64,000 bases of DNA from Ceratothoa steindachneri. Its lineage: Eukaryota; Arthropoda; Malacostraca; Isopoda; Cymothoidae. The position numbers and the translations under genes are program-made. The notes below the pieces were generated by a model. That model was not told the origin of the DNA, ran no database searches, and was given only the letters and a program-made list of their open reading frames with translations. Shown here piece after piece: positions 1-12,054 of the stretch (its first letter is position 1; every line of letters begins with the position of its first letter). Location: contig OZ018330.1 in assembly GCA_963969495.1 (NCBI GenBank), forward strand, positions 71,697,954 to 71,761,953. Reading direction: 5' to 3'.

Positions 1-1115
1 TAAGATTTTTAATTGGATTTTCCATTCAGCATCGATTCGATAAAAAAAATACAGTATTCTCTCGAGTTCTTGCTACAATTTCAACGAATGGTTGACTGAC
101 TGAATACAATGACTAATAGAAGCGTGATAAATGATTTTTAATGATAAAATTTGGACTGAAATTGAGCAAGTGAGAGTAAATATATGTAAGGTGGAAGAAT
201 GGGTCCTCTGTCATCCCCCAAAGAACATGCATGTGTGGACGTGTGAAGGGCAGGAATGGAGCTCCCACTATTTTCTCAAAAATATAACTTTGTAGTTTTC
301 GATTTGAGTTTATTTTTTGTACGAAATAACCATTATGTGGCTTCTTTCAAACCTATAAAAAAATATAAAACATCAAATATTTGTTTTTCCACATCATCTC
401 CAACTCCTATCCCCCCATAGCAATTAAAAGAGACAAAAAAGTAGTAGATTTTTTAGACCCAGTCGTTCTGAATCATATTTTTTGCCCGCAGATTGCTTAA
501 AATATATTTTTTTTCACATCCTAAGCATTCTCTATTCAACACGGATACAACATGTACATAGTAGGAATAACATTTAGAATTTAACACCCCCAAAACTCAA
601 ACATTCAAACTTTTTAAAAATTACTATGAAATTAAACACCTATTTTCTTTTTTTGCTTGGTGCTTTCCGCTAGCTTCAAATGAGCCAAGGCTCCCAAGAA
701 ACTACTCGTAAGTAGCCCCTTTTGAGAATGGTTGATTTTCATATTATGTGACTATCTGATCACATTATTTCGTTGTGTAAAGATAAACTGGTTGGTACAT
801 GGATGATAAGACGTAAGTTAGGAACGGAGAATAAAAAGTGAAAGGTTATTTAATATAAGAAAATGGAAAAATGATTGAGAGTAGAAGGGGGAAATTAGTG
901 CTAGCATGGCTGGAAAGAGCAAATGTGAAAAAATTTAAAGGAGTAGGTAATGCAAGGGCTGAGTGTAAATGTGTGCTAGAACTAGAAAGGGGGATTAAAA
1001 TTCTAAAATATGACATGGCAATGTGAAACGTGTAGTGGAAAGCAAAAAGCTGCACATGCAAATGCTTCATAGTGTGGGTATGGAAGACGGTGGTCCAGTT
1101 AAATGCATACAAGGA
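1..1115. other. No recognisable gene
   Basis: A+T-rich sequence. The longest open frame here (846-1112, minus) has a low-complexity His/Phe/Ser-rich product with no motif I recognise. The right end may include very decayed 5' sequence of the LINE relic that follows. Confidence 0.6.
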
Positions 1116-1119
1116 GCTG

Positions 1120-2340
1120 AAAATATAATAAAAAGGTGGCTAAATAGAGTAAGAAAGAAGCTAATGAAGCGTTTGGATGGAAGATGAATGACGATCCCGA
1201 TGGGAACAGGAAGTATCGTAGAAGGAGAGAGCGGAGTCGAGAATCAGAAGAAGATTAGCTGGTTGTACATCAACGGCAGGAATGGCAGGGAACTTGTGAT
1301 CAATTGGTGGTCAAGAGTATGTAAATGGCGAGAATACTTTTATGAGTTGTATAATGTGGATATGAAAGATAATGAAAATTTAAATGTGATTGACTTTGTG
1401 GGTGTTAATCGGATGCTGTACCGAGATATGGAAGAATTACAAAGAATAAGAGCACCTGAAAAGCATTGTTACCCATACAGATAAGGTATCTTTTACAGAG
1501 ATCCTTAGCACACCCACCTTTACACGTACAGAAAATATACCTTGGTTGTGCTGAGAAAAGAGCACAACCAGGCATTTTATAGCATAGAAGCAAACTTATT
1601 TTTTAAGAAAATTATATGGCCTATGTCTATCTGGAATTACTTTCACAGCCTTACGACTGTAACATTCGCAACATTCCCGTACTAAAAACAAATCTGTCAA
1701 TCCTATACTTAAATTTCCTAACGCTTGAACTCTTGAATACCACTGCAGGTAGTTCATTTCATGTCGGGCATATTATAAATTAGAAGTAGTTGCCCACCAG
1801 AGTAGTCCTGAACGGCGGAAACTACAGCTTCGAGACCTGTTTCCTAGTCCCGATCTGAAAAGGGGTAAACAACTTCTAGCGATCGCATTTCTCGAAACCT
1901 TCAAGAATTCTGAACACCTCTATTAAACGACCGCGAGGTTTTCTAGTCTGTAGCGAGAAGAGACTAAGCTCTAGTCTCTATAGTTAATCGACGAGATTAG
2001 TTTGGGTTTGAATGTAGAATGTACCAGAAAGCAGCATGCGAGTGTGGTGGTGCTAACTTTGATGCATGGGAGTAAGATTATGGTAGGGAAGGAGAAGGAA
2101 AGATTTTAAATGAAAGCAGTGCAAATATACAACTTGAGAGGGATGCTTGGTGTGTGAGGTAGACAGAGCGAGGGACGAAGAGTGTGAAGGAGGGTAATTG
2201 AATCTTGTGATTTGTTATAGATAAGAAGAATGAATGGAAATTGATTAATAAAGAAAGAATAGTGTACGAGAACGAGTGTCAGAGTTGAGAAGGATTGGAA
2301 TCTCGCATTGTGGTGTTTATTATGAGTAGTTTAGTGAAAG
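1120..2340 (+). pseudogene. Non-LTR retrotransposon (LINE) relic, RT flanks only
   Basis: The frame around 1150-1460 reads NDDPDGNRKY and then WREYFYELYNVDMKDNE. This matches the endonuclease-to-RT linker of a LINE type common in arthropods (family knowledge). Around 2040-2160 the plus strand reads LMHGSKIMVGKEKERF and AVQIYNLRGMLGV, the post-RT part of the same family. The ~500 bp between them (1500-2000) does not encode recognisable RT, so the catalytic core appears deleted or replaced. Several stops and frame changes are present. The exact clade cannot be named from these pieces. Confidence 0.6.
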
Positions 2341-3025
2341 GATTGCCCGATGAAGTGGCTGAGGGGGAGCATGCTTGGGAGTCTTGTGCCCTGCCTGGAT
2401 GAGTTGCTACATGAAATACAACCCCATCGCTATGAAGGGCCAATTTGGCGTGGACAAAATGATGGGTGACCTTGTGCTAAATAAGGCGTAAAGAGGCTGT
2501 GAAGGTCTAGTATTTCTAGTGGCGTTGAGGCGCAAACTGGTCCACTTTGAACTCTGTAATCAAATGATTCGAACACATCGCCACATGAACGGGCTGAGAT
2601 GCGTTTCCGCCCGAAGATACACATACAGACGTACATACACACACACAGGAATCAGACGGAATTTTTGGCGCGAAAAGAAACCCGTTTGTAAAAACTTTAA
2701 TAACAATGAATGAACCGCAATTTCCGTCTTGCTTATTTCCATTGAATCATTAAAAACTAAACGCGCCACAATTAAGTAAAATGTGAATTGGCAATTTGAC
2801 ATAGTTATTAACTTATGCATTATTATTAAGCTTCTTTACCTCACCCTATGACTGAACATTGGTATTAATCACTCAGTGTCATGGGAAAAATGGAGCAAGA
2901 ATTGAAAACGGAGAAACCGAATCGGTGACCTGAAAACAGGTCGGGACCGGTGAATTCCCCAACCGGATCCAAAGCATTCGTGTGATTATTACGCAAGTGA
3001 ATTGGTGCTGAAATTGGTGTGGATT
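2341..3025. other. No recognisable gene
   Basis: Mixed-composition spacer with a short CA-rich patch near 2625-2650. Overlapping short frames at 2430-2820 on both strands have no family motif. I see nothing else I can name. Confidence 0.5.
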
Positions 3026-3068
3026 TGTAACGACACATTACGCTAAATGTGTCGTTACATTTAGCGTA
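3026..3068. repeat. Overlapping perfect hairpins
   Basis: A 13-bp perfect inverted repeat (TGTAACGACACAT and its complement, 8-nt loop) spans 3026-3059. A second inverted repeat (TACGCTAAAT / ATTTAGCGTA) spans 3039-3068 and shares bases with the first. The two stems are mutually exclusive. Confidence 0.8.
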
Positions 3069-3876
3069 TTGAAGAAAATATAGCCTTTATCATGATTCAA
3101 TCCATCGACCTTCCAATTACCACTGAGCTCTTGAGGCTGGAGCAGTGAGTTAACTTCCCCCCTCCCCTTGCATAGAGACTTCGACTTCCCTGTTCTAAAA
3201 TTAAACGTATCACGATGGTGACGATTAACGTATCATTATAGTGAGGAACGCTCGGCTTAGGCATCCACCCAAGGTTCCTGAAGATCATTAAATCACAACT
3301 AAAGCGATGGACAACAACGTCTCCCTCAGATATTATTGAGGCACTACGATCAGTGTGACCATTCGAAATATGTATTCCGAGAGTAGGTTGGGTTTATGGG
3401 CCCAATTATGTTTATAAAATACTTCAACCAAATTGTCTTATGGCATAATGAAACAAATAGAAGAATAAGTTGACCATGAAGTTCCCATTTTGAAGTGGAA
3501 AGGACAGACGCTCTGGTCCGAAGTATACGTCAAAATGGTTTCAAAGATTTTTATGGACCAGTGCATTACTGGAAAGCTCAAAATATAGATTTAAATACAA
3601 GGGGTAAATTTATTAATGAAGAAAGGTGAGGTAGAAAATAGGATAAAAATAACCCGCGAATCTAATTAGTTCAGAGGGCGTCAGTCAGTAAGAAATGAAG
3701 AAGATTCATTAGGAAGTTGGTCGGTAGTTATAAGAACGGAAGCAACGGTGGTTAATCACGGAAAAGTAATAATGAAGATTAATCATCTATTAGAATGACC
3801 GTGATATTCATTTTTCTACAGGCAAAAATGTCCCTACTCCCTATATTGATCTATCTCTATATCTCAATCTCAATCT

Positions 3877-3877
<1 letters not shown>
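3069..3877. other. No recognisable gene
   Basis: Spacer with only short, unsupported frames such as 3097-3288 on the minus strand. No element motif recognised. Confidence 0.5.

Positions 3878-3957
<80 letters not shown>
3878..3957. repeat. (AT)n microsatellite
   Basis: About 80 bp of pure AT dinucleotide directly abutting the left end of the foldback element. Confidence 0.95.
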
Positions 3958-5168
<1,211 letters not shown>

Positions 5169-5194
5169 TAAGAGAGCAGAGGCGTTGCGCGTTG

Positions 5195-6690
5195 CAAGGC
5201 GTATACGTATTTTTAGAATAAATAAGCAGGTAAGGTTGTGGGGTTTTGGCAACCCGTATATATGGGTTGCCGTAAACCCACAAGCCTGGAACACCTCTTC
5301 GACCAATTGTATCATACATTGGCTCCCATGCATATTTCCTCTCTAAGTGACTGGCCAACATTCTCTCAAATGCCGTTGGATTAACCTCATCATCACACAG
5401 TTCACTCATCAGATTTCATCGAGAAATTTAGAAAAAAATGACATCAAAGGCAGTCGCTTAGTAAGCTCTGATGTAGAAAGTCTTTTTATCAATGTACCCG
5501 TTAATGAAGCCCTTAAAGTATTATCTAAAGTATTAAGGAACCCGAGATTAAACCTCCCATTACCCCCCTAAAAAATTGTTTACCTAGTTAAACTTTGAGT
5601 CACTGAAAATGTTTTTAATAGTGATATGGGTTTCTTCCGCCAAAACATGGGCTGAGTATGGGAAATCCTTTGTCACCCATTCTGTGCAATCTTTTTAGGA
5701 AACATTTCGAAATGTCTCTACTCCTCTCTGTGACCTCATCCCCAAATTTTGTATGATACAGATATGTTGATGACGTCATATCAATGTGGCCTTTAAATCA
5801 ACTGGGATCTTTTGACAATTTCTTAAACAACCTCAATAACCTACACCCTACCATAAAATTCAAATTTAAATGGGAAAATAATAATTGTTTACCTTTCCTC
5901 GATGTTAAAATTGTAAGAGTAAATGACCGACCTACCTTCTTTGTATACCGTAAAACCACTAATTCCAATTCTTACATCCATTTTTACTCTTGTTATGATA
6001 TAAAAGTTTAAAAAGCCTCTGTGGTGTCTAAGTTTTTGAGAGCTTTTAGAATTTGTGACCCATGTTTCCTGTCCCATGAAACTACTTTCACCACCTGTAC
6101 ATTTATAGAACTAAAATATCCCCTCCATATCATCAATGAATGCTTATCGAAGGCCAAGTCAAAATTCTATTGCCCTAAAAGTAGGAACCCAGATACTAAA
6201 AGAAACTGTCTCTCCCTTCCATTTTCTCCATTACTCAAAGGTTTAAATAGTATCCCTTCCCCTAACCGCACCACTTTTAAATACCCTTCGACCATTAAAA
6301 AATCATTACCTACCAACGAACCAGGAGTCTATTTAATCCCATGCAAAGAAATTAACTGCCCTTTATTTTACATAGGCGAAACAGGAAGAAATCTGGATAA
6401 GAGAATGTACGAACAAAGAAGAGACGTTAGACGGGGAAAAACAGACTCTATCTAGTCTTTTCACACACACCAATGACTTTAACCACCCGATAGACTTCCC
6501 ACAGGCCAAACTAATATACCCGTGTAAGGACTTCCGCAAAAGAAAGGTCATTGAATCCACCTTTATAAACGAAATCCCGAACTTTAACCTTTCTGATGAG
6601 CAATTCAAATGCAGCTCCTACGTCAAAGATCTAATCTTAAAAGATATCCTTAATCAACTTAAATTCACACCTCCTGATTAGAAACTCCAA
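5195..6690 (+). pseudogene. Penelope-like element A: RT plus GIY-YIG endonuclease, broken
   Basis: Reading across frames, the plus strand gives [19 protein letters not shown] (~5289), SRLVSSDVESLFINVPVNEA (RT block A region, ~5453), KHGLSMGNPLSPILCNLF (~5645), RYVDDV (catalytic YVDD intact, ~5760), then FLNNLNNLHPTIKF and LPFLDVKI. The GIY-YIG nuclease follows: GVYLIPCKEINCPLFYIGE (~6325) and, after a frameshift near 6455, a C-terminal part ending ~6680. RT followed by a GIY-YIG nuclease is diagnostic of Penelope-like retroelements. The 5' part of RT is missing at the (AT)n tract, and several stops and frameshifts make it non-coding. The ribozyme-bearing tandem repeats lie immediately downstream. 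Confidence 0.85.
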
Positions 6691-6703
6691 TTGGATCTCT
6701 GTA

Positions 6704-6766
<63 letters not shown>

Positions 6767-6797
6767 ACGCTTGGTGGGACTGCATGTATTTTTAGTG

Positions 6798-6845
6798 CTC
6801 GACTGAGGATGGCATGACAAACTCCATGCTGAAACTGGTCTCGAG
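6798..6845 (+). ncRNA. Predicted type I hammerhead ribozyme, copy 1
   Basis: Helix I is CTCGA (6798-6802) with TCGAG (6841-6845). Core box 1 is CTGAGGA (6803-6809), matching CUGANGA. Helix II is GCATG (6812-6816) with CATGC (6825-6829), plus a G-U pair. Core box 2 is GAAA (6831-6834). A minimal helix III follows: A-U and C-G pairs closing a 2-nt loop within ACTGGT. Cleavage is predicted after C6840 (GUC). One extra U lies between box 1 and helix II, a departure from the consensus. Penelope-like elements are known to carry hammerheads with very short helix III. Confidence 0.65.
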
Positions 6846-6916
6846 ATAATAAATACTACGCTCCTCAACACGTGTTTTATACATATTTGGAATCTGTCAT
6901 TGGATTTAACAATTGT

Positions 6917-7005
<89 letters not shown>

Positions 7006-7036
7006 ACGCTTGGTGGGACTGCATGTATTTTTAGTG

Positions 7037-7084
7037 CTCGACTGAGGATGGCATGACAAACTCCATGCTGAAACTGGTCTCGAG
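7037..7084 (+). ncRNA. Predicted type I hammerhead ribozyme, copy 2
   Basis: Same bases as copy 1, displaced by 239. Helix I is 7037-7041 with 7080-7084, box 1 is 7042-7048, and GAAA is at 7070-7073. Cleavage is predicted after C7079. A transcript through both copies would release a 239-nt monomer. Very short helix III hammerheads are thought to act more efficiently as dimers, which this layout would allow. Confidence 0.65.
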
Positions 7085-7155
7085 ATAATAAATACTACGC
7101 TCCTCAACACGTGTTTTATACATATTTGGAATCTGTCATTGGATTTAACAATTGT

Positions 7156-7201
<46 letters not shown>

Positions 7202-7204
<3 letters not shown>

Positions 7205-7600
7205 GCCATGTTGGATGCAGGAATTGTTAAAATCGACAGCGATGTCTGCTTGATTAAGCTTGCGCTACAGCTTTTTAACCTTTTTAAAATCTTTTATTCA
7301 GAAAGCAAAAGGTGGACAAAAAATGCTGGAAAGTGACATATTTTTTTTAGCCGAGACGTCTTTCAACCTTTTTAAAGGTCATCTTTTGGGCAAACAATGA
7401 AAAGAATTACAAAAATGGGTTTTATATATGCCTTATTATCTAACATAAGAATATGTTTTTGGTCCAATCAAAATTGACAAAAATTCTAAAACTAGAATAA
7501 GGTTTAGTTCAAAAAAGGAAAATTATTTGAGCTTGACATAAGAAAATTTTAGCCAATCAAATTTGAGAAAATTTTAAGGATTAAACAATGTTTGGATAAA
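7202..7600. other. No recognisable gene
   Basis: A+T-rich spacer. The frame at 7139-7336 begins inside the (AT)n tract and has no motif I recognise. Confidence 0.5.
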
Positions 7601-7609
7601 CAAAATTAA

Positions 7610-8131
7610 ATGTTCAACCAAGGAGGCAAGATAAACAGGAGGCGGGCTAGATGGAATGAAGCCTGCATTGTGACTTCGCGTGGTGGGGAAACTTGTTTCG
7701 ACTGTAGCTGGATGTTAATTTGTGGTTTTCTTTTCCATATAGTAACGGCCTCAGCAATGCGCAGTCGTCGTCGATCACTCTCCCGGAGAATTATGGTAGT
7801 ATTTCTATTTAACATTTCTCGAGTGAGGGTCGTCTTATGCTTTGCAGGGGGTGTTTTATGGCTCCGTCTAGGAGATGCGCTGTTAGTCGCCGAGACAGGG
7901 GTGTGGAAGTCATCCCAATATACGAAGAAGTGCGATGCTCACAGTCACCGACGTTGCATTTATATTCGTAGAAGAGGTTAAACTCCTGCTATTGTCCCGT
8001 AGCGGGAAGGCAGCTATTTTTTTATGACGAGGGTTCGAGTTTTCTTTGGTCTGTAATAAATTACTAAATTAATTTGGCTTGTTTGATCGGTGATAATAAC
8101 TTCCTTATATCCTGTGTTCATGGATGCTTGA
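7610..8131 (-). pseudogene. Penelope-like element 1, GIY-YIG endonuclease part
   Basis: On the minus strand, across frames, it reads YEYKCNVGDC then SSYIGMTSTPLSRRLTAHLL (the GIY-YIG core) and LTREMLNRNTTIILRESD then RRLRIAEAVTI with KPQINIQ (the conserved C-terminal tail). This is the nuclease of a Penelope-like element whose RT lies at 9244-10430. A solo LTR inserted between the two halves. Frame changes near 7815-7980 indicate a pseudogene. The nuclease is expected to nick target DNA for target-primed reverse transcription. Confidence 0.8.
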
Positions 8132-8136
8132 TAATT

Positions 8137-9238
8137 TTAAAAGAACAACCTCTAACCCCTTCCCCCCCAATTTATCGGACACCACGTGCTATGGTATCGG
8201 GCCATGGACGATGTCACTTCCTATTCGAACATTCTCGAATTTTCGACTTTTGAACAAATTGGAAAAATATTTCCCAATCCTGCAACTCGTTCAAAGCCTC
8301 CTCCCCCAACACCCGGTAATGAGGTGTGAAAGAGCCGGTATGTCTCGCCCCTTGCTGCTAAATGACGAATCGACTCCGCCTCCGGATTAAGATGTCTGGA
8401 GCTTGTGACTCCTCTCTCCAAACTTTGCCTTCCTCTCTAGAATCGGGTATACAAATACTCGGGTTATTCTGTAGTTCGTCTAGTCCAGCCCGCACCTCAA
8501 GGCCGTCCTTATCGTCTCGTCCCGTGAGCGTTCGTCAGACAGCAGAGTTCTTCAGCTGTGATTCTACCCAAGTCAATTGGTAGCTTCTGTGAACGGCAAG
8601 CCTTTGAATTTACGCAACAGTCCCCCTTCGTTTAATCGAACCCAAGAAAATCTCCATCGATTACCTTTGAGGAAAAAAAGATTCCTCTTTCAGTAGGAAT
8701 TACAAGAATTCCCACATTCCCCGTCGAACGTCATCTTTGAAGTTTGGCTATTGTCATCGGAAGGTTGGTTTGGATCGTGCCCCACTTGCCTCATCGGATA
8801 GTTCTCCACTTGCCTCATCGCAAGAAGGACCTTCCTGGAAGTCATCGACCAGTAAGACTGAAACCTCCTCTATTATTAGTATTGTCGAGTTCCCTCTTTT
8901 GATCTGAGCCTAGTTACTCGTACATTAATCAATTAATAATTCCCCTTTGCTTATTATTATTCTTATTTTGATCTGTGTAAATAAAATTATATTTTTGTTG
9001 TTTTATCTTTAACTAACCTTGAACGATACTCTCGGCCTATTCAACTAAATCTCGCCAACTATTTATGCACTCTGTTTGATTATTAAGTATTTGAAACTCA
9101 ACGCCTCAAGTGTGATCTCCTAGTTGGTAGTTAATCCCTGCGAACAGTCCTTCAAAAGTTCGCGTTGCAGTAGGTGATTAAGTCACCACCCACATAATAT
9201 AGGAGTAGTGTATGGTATAGAGTGGTTGTACCACGACA
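8137..9238 (+). mobile_element. Solo LTR, copy 1, inside PLE-1
   Basis: About 1.1 kb, matching 14806-15952 in inverted orientation over its full length. It ends in CCACGACA, starts at a degraded TGTAAAAG-like sequence (TTTAAAAG), and carries a GTAAATAAAATTATATTTTT block with a polyadenylation signal near 8976. Flanks ATAAT (8132-8136) and ACAAT (9239-9243) form an imperfect 5-bp target duplication. Removing the LTR rejoins the PLE-1 coding sequence. No internal retroelement genes are attached, so it is a solo LTR from homologous recombination. Superfamily is uncertain (Ty3/gypsy or BEL are possible). Confidence 0.75.
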
Positions 9239-9243
9239 ACAAT

Positions 9244-10430
9244 AAAGGTCTATTGTACTTGGTTTTTAATTTTTCTGCCCTGGGTTTTGGTATGAATCAA
9301 TTTTCAATTTTCTGTTTTATGACATTATCGATTGATGTATGTGGGTAGCCGTTGTTGACTAGCAACTTAACTACTCTTTTTATTTCTGTATCAACTACTG
9401 TGACTTTGAAGAATGAGAGATTGCTCTATTGATGAGGGCCTTAATTACGGAGTTTTTGTATTGGTCAGGACATTCGCACGAACCGCTCATGCAGAAGCCC
9501 AGATTTGTTGATTTGACGTGAACTTTAGTCGTAAAATGTGTTTGTTGATACTTGACTAGAAGATCGAGAATTGATAACCTGGAGTTGGATTCTTTTTCAT
9601 AAAGTGAAGTTGAGGGATGAACTTTCCTTGAAAATTTAAATAAGGGTAAAAACCTGACAAGGGTTATCTGTATTGATGAATATGTCATCGATAAATCGGG
9701 CGAAGATCGGTGGTTTCAAGGAAGGATTGTTCTTAAAAATGGCATCTTCCACTGTTTCGATGTAGAAGTTGGCAAATAGAACACCCAGTAGAGATCCCAT
9801 CGCCACTCCGTCGGCTTGCACGTACATATATGACTATCCGGGCCGTAGAAAGGCGCCTCTTTGGTACAAGCATTAAGGAGTCGTCGTAGATTCTCTTGAG
9901 AGATAGGGAGGGGGGAGGGAGGTATTATCTCAGTGTGGTACACTTTCTGGCAATTGAGCTCGATGGTTTCATCCACCGGAACGTTGGTAAACAAGGATTA
10001 GACGTCCATTGAAGACATAAATCCGGCTAGTTTGGAGATTTTGAGGATGTTAAGAAAGTTTTTCTTTAGCTAAATGATAGGTGAAAGTAGGTGTCTGGCT
10101 GATGATGGGTCGGAGCGGGTTGCCAGGTTTGTGGGTTTTGACGTTTCCGTAGGCGTATCCTGGTTTGTAGTCTCCTTCAATTAATTGCATTTTAGAGGGT
10201 TATTTTCAATGTTGTGCTTGCGGAGGAGCTTTTATAATTTAGTTTTTAGGTCGCTCGTAGGATTTCGAATTATGATACGGAACTTGCTCGTGTCGGATTG
10301 CGTTCATTTTAGATAGATAATCTTCTTTGTTAAGGATGATGTAAATTGAAGAATTATCTGCTCGGCAGATGACAATATCGGTGTTTTCTCTCAGTTGTTT
10401 GGCTGCGTTCCGAAGACGAGGTGTCATGAG
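9244..10430 (-). pseudogene. Penelope-like element 1, reverse transcriptase part
   Basis: Minus-strand frames in order: NTDIVICRADNSS with IILNKEDYLSKM (N-terminal RT motif, ~10390-10300), MFTNVPVDETIEL (~9990), ADGVAMGSLLGVLFANFYIE (~9820), FARFIDDIFI (catalytic IDD, ~9705), SNSRLSILDLLVKYQQTHFTT and a C-terminal VVKLLVNNGYPHTSIDN ending at the solo LTR. The order and motifs are those of Penelope-like RT. At least three frame changes occur between 9636 and 9994. The catalytic Asp pair survives but the gene is broken. Confidence 0.82.
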
Positions 10431-10764
10431 AGTAGTTTGAGTGTGTCATCTGCATTTGATTGCTTCAGTGGTGAGTTCTGTAGGAGGGTTGCTGTTCACT
10501 TCTACCTTTCCTTCGTGTTCTAGTCTGAATATGCTATCCAAAAGCATCTCAATTTCGATTCTTTTGAACAATATATATATGGAAAATTTATTGCAGTAAC
10601 GAAATTAATTATGCGGTTAAAAGGCCATTTTCTGGCCAACACATGTTCCTCAAAGCCCTCGGAAGGAGCTCTTCTCACATACACGAAAAGGTAACACTTA
10701 AAATAAGCGTTCTCTCAGATAGCCTATAATTTTTAGTAACACTTGCTCGTTTGAAAGGAAACAA

Positions 10765-11485
10765 ATGACATCCATATAAATTGCATATGGCACAACATTT
10801 GAGCGAAGACGACCTGGATAGACGGATGGAATTCTGTGAATACTAAACTGAACGAAGATGCAAACTTTTCAACTAAGCTCTTGTTTACTGATGAAGCAAA
10901 TTTTTACGTCAATGGAGAGGTTAATTGGCAAAACATACGTTATTGGAGTAATGCTAACCTTAACTGGCTGAGTCCGACGAAGATGCAAGGTGGCGGTAAA
11001 GGGATGGTGTGGGCCGGGATATGGAGTGACAGAATTATTGGACCAATTTTTGTCAGTGAAAATCCTAATGCCGAAAGGTATCTTGACTTGTTGCAAGAAG
11101 AAATTTTCCCATCCCTGCTAAACGAGGAAGGTAACTTCCCAGTTTACTTCCAGCAGGATGGAGCTCCACCTCATTACTGTCTTCACGTGCGTCGTTATTT
11201 GGATCAGCAGTATCTGGATGCTTGGATTGGTCAGCGTGGTCCTGTGGAGTGGCCTCCCTGATCCCCAGATCTCTTTCCCTTAATTTCTATCTTTGGGATC
11301 ACTTGAAGGCCATGGTGTATCAGGTAAAGATACGATACATAAACCATCTAAAGGAACGTTTCACTAACGCCATTACAAGCATAACTTCAGCTGTGCTAAT
11401 GCGTGTCATCAACAATGGGAAACACGTCTTAAAATGTGTTTTCAAAAACAATGGCAATCATGTAGAGCATATTATATAAATAAAA
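10765..11485 (+). pseudogene. DDE transposase relic (Tc1/mariner superfamily type)
   Basis: The plus strand reads LSEDDLDRRMEFCEY, then LLFTDEANFYVNGEVNWQN (first catalytic Asp), GMVWAGIWSDRIIGP, FQQDGAPPHYCLHVRRYLDQ (second Asp) and, after a frame change near 11260, the block homologous to WPPRSPDL with LWDHLKAMVY. The C-terminus FKNNGNHVEHII precedes AATAAA near 11480. This is a DDE transposase relative of a kind abundant in arthropods. The N-terminal DNA-binding domain is absent or unrecognisable. One stop near 10845 and one frameshift make it inactive. Confidence 0.75.
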
Positions 11486-11543
11486 ATGGTTGTCAATAAT
11501 ATTTTTTGTATTTTTCCTATGTATGGAAACTTACGGCCCCCCT

Positions 11544-11546
<3 letters not shown>

Positions 11547-11597
<51 letters not shown>
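11547..11597. repeat. (AT)n microsatellite
   Basis: About 50 bp of AT dinucleotide at the 3' side of the SINE. Confidence 0.95.
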
Positions 11598-11600
<3 letters not shown>

Positions 11601-11985
11601 AAAAAGGAGCAAATGCAAGTTCTGCGGGTGATAACAACCACCACAGGGCTTTCGCCATATTTATTTTCTGCCTTTCAAAACAATTTTGAAGACAGAAATA
11701 AAGGTGCAGAAACCTTGCATTGCAGACTATATACAATATAGTACAAGAAAGAGAAATTGGACGCGAATGAGCAATGAGACAAGAAACAGGAGTTTTTTAG
11801 AGGTAAGAGAAAGGGACATTAGAAGAAGACTAGAATCAAAGAGAGCAGAGGGCGGCACAATGAAGGCAATCCTTTTTACTCAGGAGACAGAGATAACGCC
11901 GGTGGAAAAAAGTTTGAAATTCCTGGCCGGGACTCGAACCAGGGTCTGCTGATTGCCGGTCAGATGCTCTACCGCTGAGCTACCA

Positions 11986-11990
<5 letters not shown>
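11598..11990 (-). mobile_element. tRNA-derived SINE between two (AT)n tracts
   Basis: The minus strand starts at about 11988 with a tRNA-like head. It has an A box (TAGCTCAGCGGTAGAGC), an anticodon-like arm whose 7-nt loop CCGGCAA would present GGC (Ala), and a B box (GGTTCGAGTCC). It has C instead of the near-universal T33 and a mismatched T stem, so it is not a good functional tRNA. A ~320-bp unrelated body follows down to 11598, where an (AT)n tract begins. Pol III internal promoter boxes are therefore present. The 5' edge directly abuts another (AT)n tract. Confidence 0.6.

Positions 11991-12051
<61 letters not shown>
11991..12051. repeat. (AT)n microsatellite
   Basis: About 60 bp of AT dinucleotide. 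Its last TA serves as the left target duplication of the mariner derivative. Confidence 0.95.

Positions 12052-12054
<3 letters not shown>

Larger units (their letters stand above)
6707..7201. repeat. Tandem 239-bp repeat: (AT)n-unit-(AT)n-unit-(AT)n
   Basis: Two 158-bp unique units (6763-6920 and 7002-7159) appear identical by eye. They are separated and flanked by (AT)n tracts at 6707-6762, 6921-7001 and 7160-7201. The period is 239 bp. Each unit contains a hammerhead-like fold. Their position right after the PLE-A nuclease frame fits PLE terminal repeats. A unit of this size with tandem hammerheads also resembles the small retrozyme elements described in animals. Confidence 0.9.

Noticed and set aside
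11920..11989. Functional tRNA-Ala gene
   Set aside because: C at position 33, a mismatched T stem and a mismatched anticodon stem, followed by a SINE-like body.
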